The position numbers and the translations under genes are program-made. Under the pieces are notes generated by a model that worked only from the letters and a program-made list of their open reading frames with translations, was not told the origin of the DNA and ran no database searches. DNA of 64,000 nucleotides from Streptomyces sp. NRRL B-24484 (lineage in GTDB: Bacteria > Actinomycetota > Actinomycetes > Streptomycetales > Streptomycetaceae), in assembly GCF_000717715.1 (NCBI RefSeq), contig NZ_JOAI01000023.1, forward strand, positions 124,001 through 188,000. Direction: 5' to 3'. This document shows positions 7,944 through 16,561 of this stretch, piece by piece (position 1 is the stretch's first letter; every line of letters starts with the position of its first letter).

Positions 7944-8824
7944 CTCTCGCAGAGGCCTCCCCGAACTCCCCGGCGCAGGCCGCCCCGGCCGCCGGCGCGA
8001 CCCCCGAGCCGCGCCGCACCGCGCCGATGCCGGGCGTCTGGCGGGCCGGCACGGCCCGCTCCCGGGTCGAACTGCGGGCGTTCTTCCGCAACAAGCAGTC
8101 CCTGGTCTTCACCCTGATGTTCCCGGTGATCCTGCTGGTCGTCTTCGGCTCGATCTTCTCCGGCAAGGTGGCCGGCACCGACACCGACCTCAAGCAGGTG
8201 TTCATGGCCGGCATCATCGCCGCCGGCGTGATGAGCACCTCCTTCTCGGGCCTCGCCATCAACGTCGCCATCGAGCGGGACACCGGCACCGTCCGCCGGC
8301 TCGCCATGACCCCGATGCCCAAGTCCGCGTACTTCGTCGGCAAGCTCGTCCGGGTCGTGGTCACCACCGTGCTGGAGACGGCGCTGCTGCTCGGCATCGC
8401 GCTCACCCTGTTCGGGCTGCCGCTGCCGAGCACCGCCGAGCGCTGGGCCACCCTCGGCTGGGACCTCGGCCTCGGCACGGTCGCCTGCGCGATGGCCGGC
8501 GCGGCCTACTCCGCGGCCATCCCCAACAGCCGCTCCGCGGCGGCCGTGGTCACCCCGGTCTTCATGGTGCTGCAGTTCATCTCCGGCGTGTTCTTCCCGT
8601 TCGGCCAGCTGCCGCACTGGATGCAGACCACCGCCGCGTTCTTCCCCGTCAAGTGGATGGCGCAGGGCTTCCGTTCGGTGTTCCTGCCGGACTCCTTCCA
8701 GGCCGTCGAACCCGCCGGGAACTGGGAGCTCGGGCACATCGCCCTCGTCCTCGCGCTGTGGACGCTGGGCGGCCTCGTCCTCACCGCCATGACCTTCCGC
8801 TGGCGCGGCCCCCGGGTCCGCTGA
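7940..8824 (+). CDS. ABC-2 type transporter permease (DrrB-like)
   Basis: The product has 294 residues. After a Pro/Ala-rich cytoplasmic tail come about six hydrophobic segments, beginning SLVFTLMFPVILLVVFGSIF and ending HIALVLALWTLGGLVLTAM. FISGVFFPFGQLPHWMQ is the conserved ABC-2 region before the last helices. Its ATG overlaps the ATPase stop by ATGA (7940-7943). With the preceding gene it forms a complete two-subunit exporter. Confidence 0.92.
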   Translation: MTLAEASPNSPAQAAPAAGATPEPRRTAPMPGVWRAGTARSRVELRAFFRNKQSLVFTLMFPVILLVVFGSIFSGKVAGTDTDLKQVFMAGIIAAGVMSTSFSGLAINVAIERDTGTVRRLAMTPMPKSAYFVGKLVRVVVTTVLETALLLGIALTLFGLPLPSTAERWATLGWDLGLGTVACAMAGAAYSAAIPNSRSAAAVVTPVFMVLQFISGVFFPFGQLPHWMQTTAAFFPVKWMAQGFRSVFLPDSFQAVEPAGNWELGHIALVLALWTLGGLVLTAMTFRWRGPRVR

Positions 8825-8902
8825 CGGCACGCCGGCCGGGTGCCCACCGGTGCCCGGCCGGCCACCAGCGAGTACGCCCACCGACAGTCAGGAGTCGCCC
8901 CG

Positions 8903-10108
8903 ATGACCACGGCGCCGGTGCGGCTGCCCGAGCACCTGATCCACCCGTTCGCCCCCGCCGGGCGGCCCGACCCGTACCCGGCGTACCGGTGGCTGCGGGC
9001 CAACGACCCGGTGCACCACGACACCTTCTCCGGGTTCTGGCTGGTCACCGGGCACGCCGACTGTGCGACCGTGCTCCGCGACCCCCGGCTGTCGGCCGCC
9101 CGCGGACAGCGGGAGCGCGCCCGCGAGGACGCCCTCCCGCCGTCCATGCTCACCACCGACCCGCCCGACCACCACCGGCTGCGGGCCCCCGGCGCGCTGC
9201 TGCTCGGCCCGGCGGCCGTCCGCTCCGTCGCCGACGGCCTCGTGGCCGACACCGACGCCCTGATCGACCGGCTCGCCGCGGCCCCCGGCCGGCCGGACGC
9301 CGTCGCCGACATCGGCCGCCCGCTCGCCACCGCCGTCTTCGCCCGGCTCTTCGGCCTGCCCCCGGGCGAACTCACCCGCTTCGAGACGCTCGCCCGGGCC
9401 GCCTCCGCCAACCTCGACCCGATGGCCCCGCCCGCGCGGGCCGCCCTCGGCCGCACCGCCGCCACCGCGCTCGGCCGCTACCTCGACGCCCACACCGTCC
9501 GGCTGACCGCCCAGGGCGCCGACGTGCCGCTCGCCGCGCTCGCCGCCGACACCCGGCTCGCCCGGCCCGAGATGCTCGGCATCCTCAACCTCGCGGTGGT
9601 CGGCGGCTGGCAGCCGCTCGCCGAGTTCGTCGGCAACGCCCTGCACTCGCTGCTGCCCGACCGGGCCGCCGTCCGCAGGCTCGCCGCCGCCGACGAGGAC
9701 CTGGCCCGCCTCGCCGTGGACGAACTGCTCCGGTACGAGGCGCCGATCCCGTTCACCGCCCGGGTCGCCACCGAAACCGTGCCGCTGACCGGCGGCACCC
9801 TGCCCGCCGGAGCCCGGGTGCTCGCCGTCGTCTCCGCCGCCAACCGCGACCCGGACGTCTTCGAGGACCCCGACACCCTGCGGCTCGACCGCCACCCCAA
9901 CCCGCACCTCGCCTTCGGCGGCGGTCCGCACTTCTGCCTCGCCGCCCAGCTGGTCCGCCAGGCCGGCGCGCTGCTGCTGCCCCGGCTGGTCCGCCGCTTC
10001 CCCGCACTGCGCGGGCCCGGCGGCCCCGCCCCCTGGGACCTCACGCTCGTACCGCGCCGGCTGCGTGCCTACCCCCTCGACCTCCGCCCCGCCGGGGAGG
10101 CCCGATGA
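8903..10108 (+). CDS. Cytochrome P450 with unusual I-helix (tailoring enzyme)
   Basis: The product has 401 residues. The heme loop AFGGGPHFCLAAQ puts the axial cysteine at residue 345, and E-x-x-R is ELLR at 274-277. Where most P450s have A-G-x-x-T-T, this protein reads VVGGWQPLAEF (about 232-242), so the conserved acid/alcohol pair of the I-helix is missing. Some Streptomyces P450s that lack this threonine use substrate-assisted proton delivery or do not hydroxylate. The ATG at 8903 follows CAGGAG. It starts a four-gene run with stop-start overlaps (P450, amine oxidase, Rieske, hydrolase), pointing to concerted tailoring of the thiazole peptide. Confidence 0.9.
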   Translation: MTTAPVRLPEHLIHPFAPAGRPDPYPAYRWLRANDPVHHDTFSGFWLVTGHADCATVLRDPRLSAARGQRERAREDALPPSMLTTDPPDHHRLRAPGALLLGPAAVRSVADGLVADTDALIDRLAAAPGRPDAVADIGRPLATAVFARLFGLPPGELTRFETLARAASANLDPMAPPARAALGRTAATALGRYLDAHTVRLTAQGADVPLAALAADTRLARPEMLGILNLAVVGGWQPLAEFVGNALHSLLPDRAAVRRLAAADEDLARLAVDELLRYEAPIPFTARVATETVPLTGGTLPAGARVLAVVSAANRDPDVFEDPDTLRLDRHPNPHLAFGGGPHFCLAAQLVRQAGALLLPRLVRRFPALRGPGGPAPWDLTLVPRRLRAYPLDLRPAGEAR

Positions 10109-11349
10109 GCACCGACGTCGTCGTGGTCGGCGCCGGCGCGGCCGGCCTCGCCGCCGCCCGCCGGCTGCACCGGGCCGGGCTCACCGTCACCGTCCACGAG
10201 GCCCGCGACCGGGTCGGCGGCCGCATCCGCACCCACCGCCCCGCCGACGGCGGCCCGCCGCTGGAACTCGGCGCCCAGGTGGTGCACGGCGACCGCAACC
10301 CCGTGCACGCCCTCGTCGGCACCGGCAACACCGCCGCCGTGCCGCGCCGGATCACCGCCCGGATCGTCGAGGACGGCACCGACCGCCCGATGGACGTCCT
10401 CGGCCGCGGCCGCCGCGCCCCCTGGCTGCTCGAAGCCGCCCTGCACGCCGACCCCGGCCCGGCGGGCCTGACCGTCGACGGCTGGCTCACCGCCCGCGGC
10501 AGCACCGGCGCCGAACGCCGCGCCGCCGAGGAGTGGTTCCGGCAGAACTGGGCCGCCGACCCCGCGCTCATCGGCACCCGTGGCATCGCCGCCGCCCACC
10601 GCGGCGAGCACGTCGGCGACGGCGAGTACGCCGTCCGCGGCGGCTTCGACCGGCTGCCCGGGCTGCTCGCCGAGGGCCTGGACGTCCGGCTCGGCGACCC
10701 CGTCCACGAACTCGCCTGCGCCGACGGCCGGGTGACCGCCCGCACCGCCGTCGGCCGCACCACCGCCGCGGCCGCCGTCGTCACCGTGCCCCCGGCCGTC
10801 CTCACCGCCGGCAGGCTCCGCCTCACCGGCCTGCCCGCCGACGGGCTCGCCGCCAAGACCGCTGCCGCCGCCCGGCTGCCGCTCGGCGACGGCTACTGCC
10901 TGGTCGCCGTGCTGGACCGGCCCGCACCCGCCACCGCGATCGTCCTCGACACCGACGGCACCGGCGGCTTCCTCCGCTGCGCCGAGGGCCGCCCCGAGGT
11001 GCTGTTCGTCGCCAAGGGCGCCGCCGCCGAGCGGCTGCGCACCGCCGCCGCCGAACCCGCCGCACTCACCGCGCTGCTCGCCACCGCCCTGCCCTGGACG
11101 GCCGGCGCCGCGGTGCTGGACACCGAGACGGCCGACTGGGGCCGCGACCCCCACGCCGGCGGCGCGTTCACCGCCCCCTCGGCCACCGCCGGCGACGCCG
11201 CCCGGCAGTGGGCCGAACCCCTCGCCGGGACGCTCTTCTTCGCCGGCGAGGCCACCGTCACCGGCCACCGGCTGCCCTGGGTCCAGGGCGCCCTGGCGAG
11301 CGGCGAACGGGCCGCCGACGAACTGATCGAGGCACTGGCGAAACGATGA
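10105..11349 (+). CDS. FAD-dependent amine oxidase/phytoene desaturase-like oxidoreductase
   Basis: The product has 414 residues. An N-terminal dinucleotide fold VVVVGAGAAGLAAARRL (about 5-21) is followed by the flavin motif EARDRVGGRIRTH. The C-terminal FAD segment LFFAGEATVTGHRLPWVQGALASGERAA is the amine-oxidase (PF01593) signature. Enzymes of this family oxidise C-N or C-C bonds; the substrate here is presumably the modified peptide. Its ATG overlaps the P450 stop by ATGA (10105-10108). Such an oxidase is unusual in thiazole RiPP clusters. Confidence 0.9.
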   Translation: MSTDVVVVGAGAAGLAAARRLHRAGLTVTVHEARDRVGGRIRTHRPADGGPPLELGAQVVHGDRNPVHALVGTGNTAAVPRRITARIVEDGTDRPMDVLGRGRRAPWLLEAALHADPGPAGLTVDGWLTARGSTGAERRAAEEWFRQNWAADPALIGTRGIAAAHRGEHVGDGEYAVRGGFDRLPGLLAEGLDVRLGDPVHELACADGRVTARTAVGRTTAAAAVVTVPPAVLTAGRLRLTGLPADGLAAKTAAAARLPLGDGYCLVAVLDRPAPATAIVLDTDGTGGFLRCAEGRPEVLFVAKGAAAERLRTAAAEPAALTALLATALPWTAGAAVLDTETADWGRDPHAGGAFTAPSATAGDAARQWAEPLAGTLFFAGEATVTGHRLPWVQGALASGERAADELIEALAKR

Positions 11350-12314
11350 CCATGGAACAGACGACCGTGCACCACGGCTGGTACCTGCTGGCCTTCCGCT
11401 CCGAACTCACCGACGACATCACCCCGCTCGCCGTCGGCGGGCACCGCCTCATCGCGGTCAGGCAGGGCGAGGACGTCCGCGTCCTGGACGCCACCTGCCC
11501 GCACCGCGGCGCCCACCTGGGCTTCGGCGGCCGGCGCGAGGGCGACTGCGTGGTCTGCCCCTTCCACGGCAAGCGGATCGCCCTCGGCGACCCGACCAAG
11601 CACTGGTCGGTCGCCGAGCACACCGTCCTCGCCTGGGGCGACGCCCTCTTCGTCCGGCTCTCCGACGACCCCGACGGCGACCGCGGCTTCGAACGCGCCG
11701 TCAAGGGCTGGGCCGACACCTACCCGCTCGTCGGCGCGGTCGGCCTGCAGGTCGACGTCGACCCCGCGTACGTCGTCGAGAACGCCTTCGACCCCGACCA
11801 CTTCAAGGCCGTGCACGGCGTGCCCGGCACCCGCGGCATGGCCGCCCGCCCCGGCGACAGCGGCGAACTCGTCATCGAGGGCGAGTTCCTGATGCAGACC
11901 TCGCCCTGGCAGGACGCCCGCCGGCTCGAAGAGATCCGCTGGCAGGCGATCCGCACCCGCACCGTCCGCTGGGACTACCGGCCGCGCTTCCACGCCCGGG
12001 CCTTCAGCCCCTCCGTGGTCGTCACCGAGTTCGGGCCGCCGGAAGAACTCCACGTCATCGTCACCGGCTCCGTCCCCGCCCCCGGCGGCGGCTGCACCGC
12101 CCGCGTCGCCATCGGCGTCCGGACCGACCAGCAGGCCGCCCTGCCCGCCCTCGTCGGCGGCAGCCGCAAGGCCCTCGAGGAGGACAAGGTCGTCTGGGAG
12201 AACCTCGACCCGCACGCCGTGCCCCGGTACGACGCCCGCGACGAACCCGTCCTCGCCTTCCGTGCCTTCTGCGCCGACTTCACCACCCGGACGGCCCCGG
12301 GCGGCGCCCGATGA
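11346..12314 (+). CDS. Rieske [2Fe-2S] oxygenase component
   Basis: The product has 322 residues. The Rieske cluster ligands are C51-x-H53 (ATCPHRGAHLGF) and C71-x2-H74 (VVCPFHGKRI). The mononuclear iron site D-x2-H-x4-H appears in NAFDPDHFKAVHG (D149, H152, H157). It should be the terminal oxygenase of a Rieske non-heme iron system, inserting oxygen or oxidising C-H bonds. No ferredoxin or reductase gene is nearby, so electron partners must come from elsewhere. ATG at 11346 overlaps the amine oxidase stop; a second ATG 6 nt on is also possible. Confidence 0.9.
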   Translation: MTMEQTTVHHGWYLLAFRSELTDDITPLAVGGHRLIAVRQGEDVRVLDATCPHRGAHLGFGGRREGDCVVCPFHGKRIALGDPTKHWSVAEHTVLAWGDALFVRLSDDPDGDRGFERAVKGWADTYPLVGAVGLQVDVDPAYVVENAFDPDHFKAVHGVPGTRGMAARPGDSGELVIEGEFLMQTSPWQDARRLEEIRWQAIRTRTVRWDYRPRFHARAFSPSVVVTEFGPPEELHVIVTGSVPAPGGGCTARVAIGVRTDQQAALPALVGGSRKALEEDKVVWENLDPHAVPRYDARDEPVLAFRAFCADFTTRTAPGGAR

Positions 12315-13090
12315 CCGGCCCGCACGGCCTCCACCTGCACACCGAGGGCAGCGGACCCGCCGTGCTCTGGCTGCACGGCTACACCATGGACTCCACCGTC
12401 TGGCAGCCGCTCTGGCGGCTGCTGCCCGGCCACACCCACATCGGCGTCGACCTGCCCGGACACGGCCGCTCCACGCCGCTCACCCCCGGGCTCACCCTGC
12501 CCGAGCTCGCCGCACAGCTCGCCGACGTCGCCCGGGAGACCGGCGCCCGACGGGTCGTCGCGCTCTCCTTCGGCTCCACCTCGGCCCTGCAACTCGCCCT
12601 CCAGGAGCCCGGCCTCGTCGAACGGCTGGTGCTCGCCGCACCGACCCTCGCCGGTACCCCCAACGAGGACTCCGCCCGACTGCGGTACCGCCAGCTGATG
12701 ATGCTGCACCGGCTCACCGGCCCCGGCGAACAGCTCGCCGACCTGTGGATGCAGTCCCCGCCCGACATCTTCACCGGCACCCTGCGGCACCCAGCCCTCC
12801 GGGCCTCCCTGCGGGCCGTCGTCGCCCGCCACAGCTGGGCCGAACTCGGCAACCGGGCCATGGACGCCCTGACCGCCCACCGGCACACCCCGGACGACCT
12901 GCGGCGGATCACCGCCCGCACCCTCGTGGTCGTCGGAGACGAGGACATGCCGGCCTTCGTCCGCAACGGCGAACTCCTGCGGGACACCCTCGCGGACGCC
13001 CGGCTCCTCACCCTCCCCGAGACCGGCCACCTCCCCCTCCTCGAACGCCCCGACACCCTCGCCCCCACCCTCGCCGAGCACCTCGCCTGA
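12311..13090 (+). CDS. Alpha/beta hydrolase
   Basis: The product has 259 residues. The oxyanion-side HG is in VLWLHGYTMDSTVW, and the DLPGHGRS strand-turn is typical. The likely nucleophile is Ser86 in ALSFGST, a G/A-x-S-x-G variant. Asp in VVGDEDMPAF and His in ETGHLPLLERPD complete the triad. It is the last gene of the rightward operon (ATG overlaps the Rieske stop, 12311-12314). It may hydrolyse an ester/amide in the product or act as an editing or resistance enzyme; which one is not visible. Confidence 0.85.
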   Translation: MTGPHGLHLHTEGSGPAVLWLHGYTMDSTVWQPLWRLLPGHTHIGVDLPGHGRSTPLTPGLTLPELAAQLADVARETGARRVVALSFGSTSALQLALQEPGLVERLVLAAPTLAGTPNEDSARLRYRQLMMLHRLTGPGEQLADLWMQSPPDIFTGTLRHPALRASLRAVVARHSWAELGNRAMDALTAHRHTPDDLRRITARTLVVVGDEDMPAFVRNGELLRDTLADARLLTLPETGHLPLLERPDTLAPTLAEHLA

Positions 13091-13104
13091 GCGGAGAACC
13101 ACGT

Positions 13105-13214
13105 AGGGGCGCGGGGACCTGCGCAGTCCGGGATCGGGCATCGTGACGAATTCGGGCCGAGCCCTGGTTCGTACGGTGAGCCCCATCCGGACCGCGCAGT
13201 TCCCCGCGCCCCTG
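13105..13214. terminator. Long inverted repeat between convergent genes
   Basis: The left arm starts at 13105 (AGGGGCGCGGGGACCTGCGC) and the right arm ends at 13214 (GCGCAGTTCCCCGCGCCCCT), with a loop of about 55 nt. It lies between the hydrolase stop and the convergent YciI gene. Similar arms occur near 26334-26399 and 57256-57391. Confidence 0.65.
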
Positions 13215-13224
13215 GCGTTCTCGC

Positions 13225-13551
13225 CTACCTGGCCGGAGGCCTGTTGCAGAGGCGGGTTTCGACGCGGGCTCCCGGGCTGACGGGCAGCTTCGCCGCCCAG
13301 TGCAGCGCCTCCTCCTCGGAGGTGACGTCGACGATCCACAGGCCGCCGAGTTCCAGGATGCCCGGGGCGGCGCGGTCCTCGCCCTCGGCGGCGGTGGGGC
13401 GGGCGAGTTTGGCGCCGTACACGATGCGGACGCCGGCTTCGGCGAGTTCCCGGCCGAAGGCGCGGTTGGCGGTGAACCGCTCCTCGCGTTCGGCGGGTGT
13501 CATGGCGTCCCAGTCGGTCTCCTGGCCGAAGACCAGCAGTGCGTACTCCAT
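13225..13551 (-). CDS. YCII-related (YciI/DGPF) domain protein
   Basis: The 108-residue product is a compact alpha-beta protein starting MEYALLVFGQETDWDAMTPAEREE and ending in a strand with ARVETRLC. The opening MxYALLxxG and the helix with FGRELAEAGV are the YCII/DGPF family pattern, dimeric ferredoxin-like proteins of mostly unknown role often linked to regulation. It lies 16 bp past the NHLM ATPase start-distal end on the same strand, so it is the last gene of the leftward biosynthesis/export operon. A link to the RiPP is possible but unproven. Confidence 0.8.
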   Translation of the reverse strand: MEYALLVFGQETDWDAMTPAEREERFTANRAFGRELAEAGVRIVYGAKLARPTAAEGEDRAAPGILELGGLWIVDVTSEEEALHWAAKLPVSPGARVETRLCNRPPAR

Positions 13552-13567
13552 CTCCGTCCTTCCCGGT

Positions 13568-16561
13568 TCACATCTGGCGGCTGGCGAGGCGGGCGAACAG
13601 GCCGTCCCGGTCGGCGAGCAGTTCCTCGTAGCGGCCCTGCTGGACGACCCGGCCCTGGTCCATGACGATGATGCGGTCGGCCTCGGCCACGGTGGAGAGC
13701 CGGTGGGCGATCACCACGCGGGTGGCGTTGAGCCGGCGGGTGGATTCGGTGACGAGGCGCTGGGTCGGGTTGTCGAGGGCGCTGGTGGCCTCGTCGAAGA
13801 AGACGATGCGGGGGCGGGAGACCAGGGCCCGGGCGATCATGAGGCGCTGCCGCTGGCCGCCGCTGAGGGTGCTGGTGCCTTCGGAGAGCACGGTGTTCAT
13901 GCCCATCGGCATGGCCGCGATGTCCTTGTCGATGCCGGCCATCTCGGCGGCCGCCCAGGCGTCGTCGAGCGTGTGGTTGGTGGAGCCGACGATGTTGGCC
14001 TTGATGTCGCCGGCGAGCAGGGCACCGTGCTGCAGGACGACGCCGCACTGCCGGCGGACGGCGGAGACCTCGAGTTCGCCGAGGTCCTGTCCGTCGTAGA
14101 GGACGGTGCCGCTCTCCGGCTTCTCGAAGCCGAGGAGGAGCCGCAGCACCGTCGACTTGCCGCTGCCGGACGGGCCGACGAGGGCGACGAACTCGCCGGG
14201 CTCGATGCCGAGGGTGACGTCCTGCAGGGCGGCCGGGCCGTCCTGGCCGTAGCGGAAGGTGACGTGGCTGAGCCCGATCCGGCCGGACAGGTCGCCGGGG
14301 TCGGCCTTGGAGTCGTCGACCTCGGGCCTGGCCTCCAGGATCGGCCGCAGCCGTTCGAGCATCGGCACGACGCCCATGGCGGTGACGGCGGCGGAGGTGA
14401 ACTGCAGGCTGGAGGCGATCAGCAGGTTGAAGGCGGTGAAGAAGGAGAGGAAGACCGGCACGGGCACGCTGCCGTCCAGGGGGCCGGCGATGACGCCGAA
14501 GACGACCACCGAACAGACCAGCGGGAAGCCGGCGTTGAAGGTGGTGACGGCGTTCTGCACCCGGCGCGAGTAGGCGGCCAGGCCGCGGCCGCGGCCGAAC
14601 TCGCCGGCCCAGACGCCGAAGACCCGGTCCTCGGCAGCGGTGACCCGCAGCTTGGGCACCGCGGTGAGCAGCTGGAAGACCCGCGAGGACATCGCCTGCT
14701 CGTGCGCGTACAGCTTCCGCTGCCAGCTGACCTCCACCCGGCCGGCGACCAGGCCGAAGCCGACGCCCACCAGGACGAGGGCGGTCGCGAGGCCAGCCAG
14801 CCGCAGGTCGTAGAAGTAGACCAGGACGAGGTTGGCGAGGCCGGTGAACAGGCCGAGGGTGGCCGTGGTCATCATCCCGGAGAGGGTCTCCTGGGCGGCG
14901 CTCACGCCGAGGACGGTGGTGCCGAGTTCGCCGGTGGAGTACGAGGAGAAGAACGAGGCGGGCAGCGAGAGCAGCCGTGTCCAGACGCCGACCTGCATGG
15001 CCGCGGTGGAGCGGCTCTCGATCCGCAGCACGGCGATGTTCTGGACGACAGAGAGTGCGGCCACGGCCATCGCCGAGCCGATCACCACCACCGCGCCCTC
15101 GGTGATCAGGTTGCGCTGGGCGTGCGCCACGAAGGTGCCGAGCACCTCGCCGGTCATCACCGGGACGAGCAGGCCGACGACCGCGACCAGCGCCGCCATC
15201 AGCGAGAACATCCACAGGTCGCGGCGGTTGTTGCGGAGTCCGAAGCGGAGCAGTCCGCCGACGCTGCGCACGCTCGCCGGCAGCGGCCGGTACAGCACGG
15301 TGGCCTTGTTCTGCAGGTCGGCGGCGAGCTCGGGGGTGAGCGGGGTGACGGTGCCCTGGTCGGCGAGCACGTACCGGCCGCCGACCGGCAGCAGGGCGAC
15401 GGCCCGGCCGGTCTTGCGGTAGCCGACCATCGGGCCGAGGTCCTGCCGCCACCAGCGGCCGTCCAGCCGGACGGAGCGGGTGCGCACCCCGGAGGCCAGG
15501 GCGATGGCCTGCAGGTCGTCGAGGTTGCGGTCCTGGCCGTTGCCGGCGACCGGCGGCCGCACGGTGAAGCCCTGCTGCGCGGCGACGAGCCGGGTGGCGG
15601 CGAGGGTCGGCGGGTCGCCGGCGGCGTCCGCGATCCGCAGCCGGGAGGAGGTGTCGCGGACGACCGTCTCGAAGCCGCGGGCGGAGTGCGCGAGGGTGCC
15701 GGCGTCGCGTTCCCTGCGGGCGGCGATCAGCTCGGTCTCGGCGGTGCGCCGGGTCTCGATCCGGCGGTCGACGGCGGCGAGCAGCCGGCCGCAGTGCACC
15801 ACCAGCCGCTCCCACAGGACGCCCCGGTCGAGCAGTTCGCGAGGGGAGCGGGCCCGGACGGTGGCCGGGCCGGGTGCGACCAGCCAGTCCCGTTCGGTGA
15901 GGCAGACCCAGGCGCCCGGGCCGAGCGCGGCGGCGTCGTCGCAGGCCGTGTCGCCGGGCAGTTCGACGCCGCCCTCCTCGACGCACACCCACTGGACGCC
16001 GTCCACCGAGCGCAGCGCCTGCCCCTTCTTGAGGACGGTCGGACCGTCGGTGGCGAGCGGGGTGAAGTCGCGCGGCGGCAGGGTGTCCCGCAGCGCGCCG
16101 GCCAGGGCGGTGATGCCGCCGGCCAGTCCGGCGAGGAACTGGTCGACGGCCCGCTGCTGTTCGGCCTCGGGCAGCGCCCGGACGGCGGCGCCGGCCGCGG
16201 TGCCGCACTCCCGGCCGCGGCCGGACAGCCCCTCGACCCGGGCGGTGGGCAGGAGGGCGACCTCGGCGCCGAGCACCGGCCGGGCGGCGATGCCGTGGAC
16301 GGAGCCCCCGGGCGCGCCGGGGAGCAGCGTGCCGGCCTCCACCCGGCACAGGAAGTGCCAGCGGCCGACGGGTCCGCGGTCGGTGAGCCGGACGGCGAAC
16401 AGGTCGACGGCGCCGGCCTGGACGAGCAGCATCCGGCGCGGGTCGTCGAGCACCAGGAAGCGGTCGGCCCGCGGGTCGACCGGTTCGGCCGCGGTGGTGA
16501 AGAAGTCGGCGAAGGCGTGCGGGGCCGTGGTCGGCTCCGCGGGGGCCGGGGCGGTGGTCAC
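13568..16561 (-). CDS. NHLM system ABC transporter ATP-binding/permease protein (no peptidase domain)
   Basis: The product has 997 residues. A long N-terminal region of about 400 residues without C39 motifs comes first. A transmembrane domain follows (for example VVGLLVPVMTGEVLG). A nucleotide-binding domain ends the protein, with Walker A GPSGSGKSTVLRLLLG, signature LSGGQRQRLMIARAL and Walker B IVFFDEATSALD. This oversized, peptidase-free architecture is that of the second ABC subunit in NHLM export systems (TIGR03797-like). A GTG start overlaps the partner gene stop by GTGA (16558-16561). It likely forms a heterodimer with the C39 ABC protein for export of the NHLP-derived peptide. Confidence 0.92.
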   Translation of the reverse strand: MTTAPAPAEPTTAPHAFADFFTTAAEPVDPRADRFLVLDDPRRMLLVQAGAVDLFAVRLTDRGPVGRWHFLCRVEAGTLLPGAPGGSVHGIAARPVLGAEVALLPTARVEGLSGRGRECGTAAGAAVRALPEAEQQRAVDQFLAGLAGGITALAGALRDTLPPRDFTPLATDGPTVLKKGQALRSVDGVQWVCVEEGGVELPGDTACDDAAALGPGAWVCLTERDWLVAPGPATVRARSPRELLDRGVLWERLVVHCGRLLAAVDRRIETRRTAETELIAARRERDAGTLAHSARGFETVVRDTSSRLRIADAAGDPPTLAATRLVAAQQGFTVRPPVAGNGQDRNLDDLQAIALASGVRTRSVRLDGRWWRQDLGPMVGYRKTGRAVALLPVGGRYVLADQGTVTPLTPELAADLQNKATVLYRPLPASVRSVGGLLRFGLRNNRRDLWMFSLMAALVAVVGLLVPVMTGEVLGTFVAHAQRNLITEGAVVVIGSAMAVAALSVVQNIAVLRIESRSTAAMQVGVWTRLLSLPASFFSSYSTGELGTTVLGVSAAQETLSGMMTTATLGLFTGLANLVLVYFYDLRLAGLATALVLVGVGFGLVAGRVEVSWQRKLYAHEQAMSSRVFQLLTAVPKLRVTAAEDRVFGVWAGEFGRGRGLAAYSRRVQNAVTTFNAGFPLVCSVVVFGVIAGPLDGSVPVPVFLSFFTAFNLLIASSLQFTSAAVTAMGVVPMLERLRPILEARPEVDDSKADPGDLSGRIGLSHVTFRYGQDGPAALQDVTLGIEPGEFVALVGPSGSGKSTVLRLLLGFEKPESGTVLYDGQDLGELEVSAVRRQCGVVLQHGALLAGDIKANIVGSTNHTLDDAWAAAEMAGIDKDIAAMPMGMNTVLSEGTSTLSGGQRQRLMIARALVSRPRIVFFDEATSALDNPTQRLVTESTRRLNATRVVIAHRLSTVAEADRIIVMDQGRVVQQGRYEELLADRDGLFARLASRQM

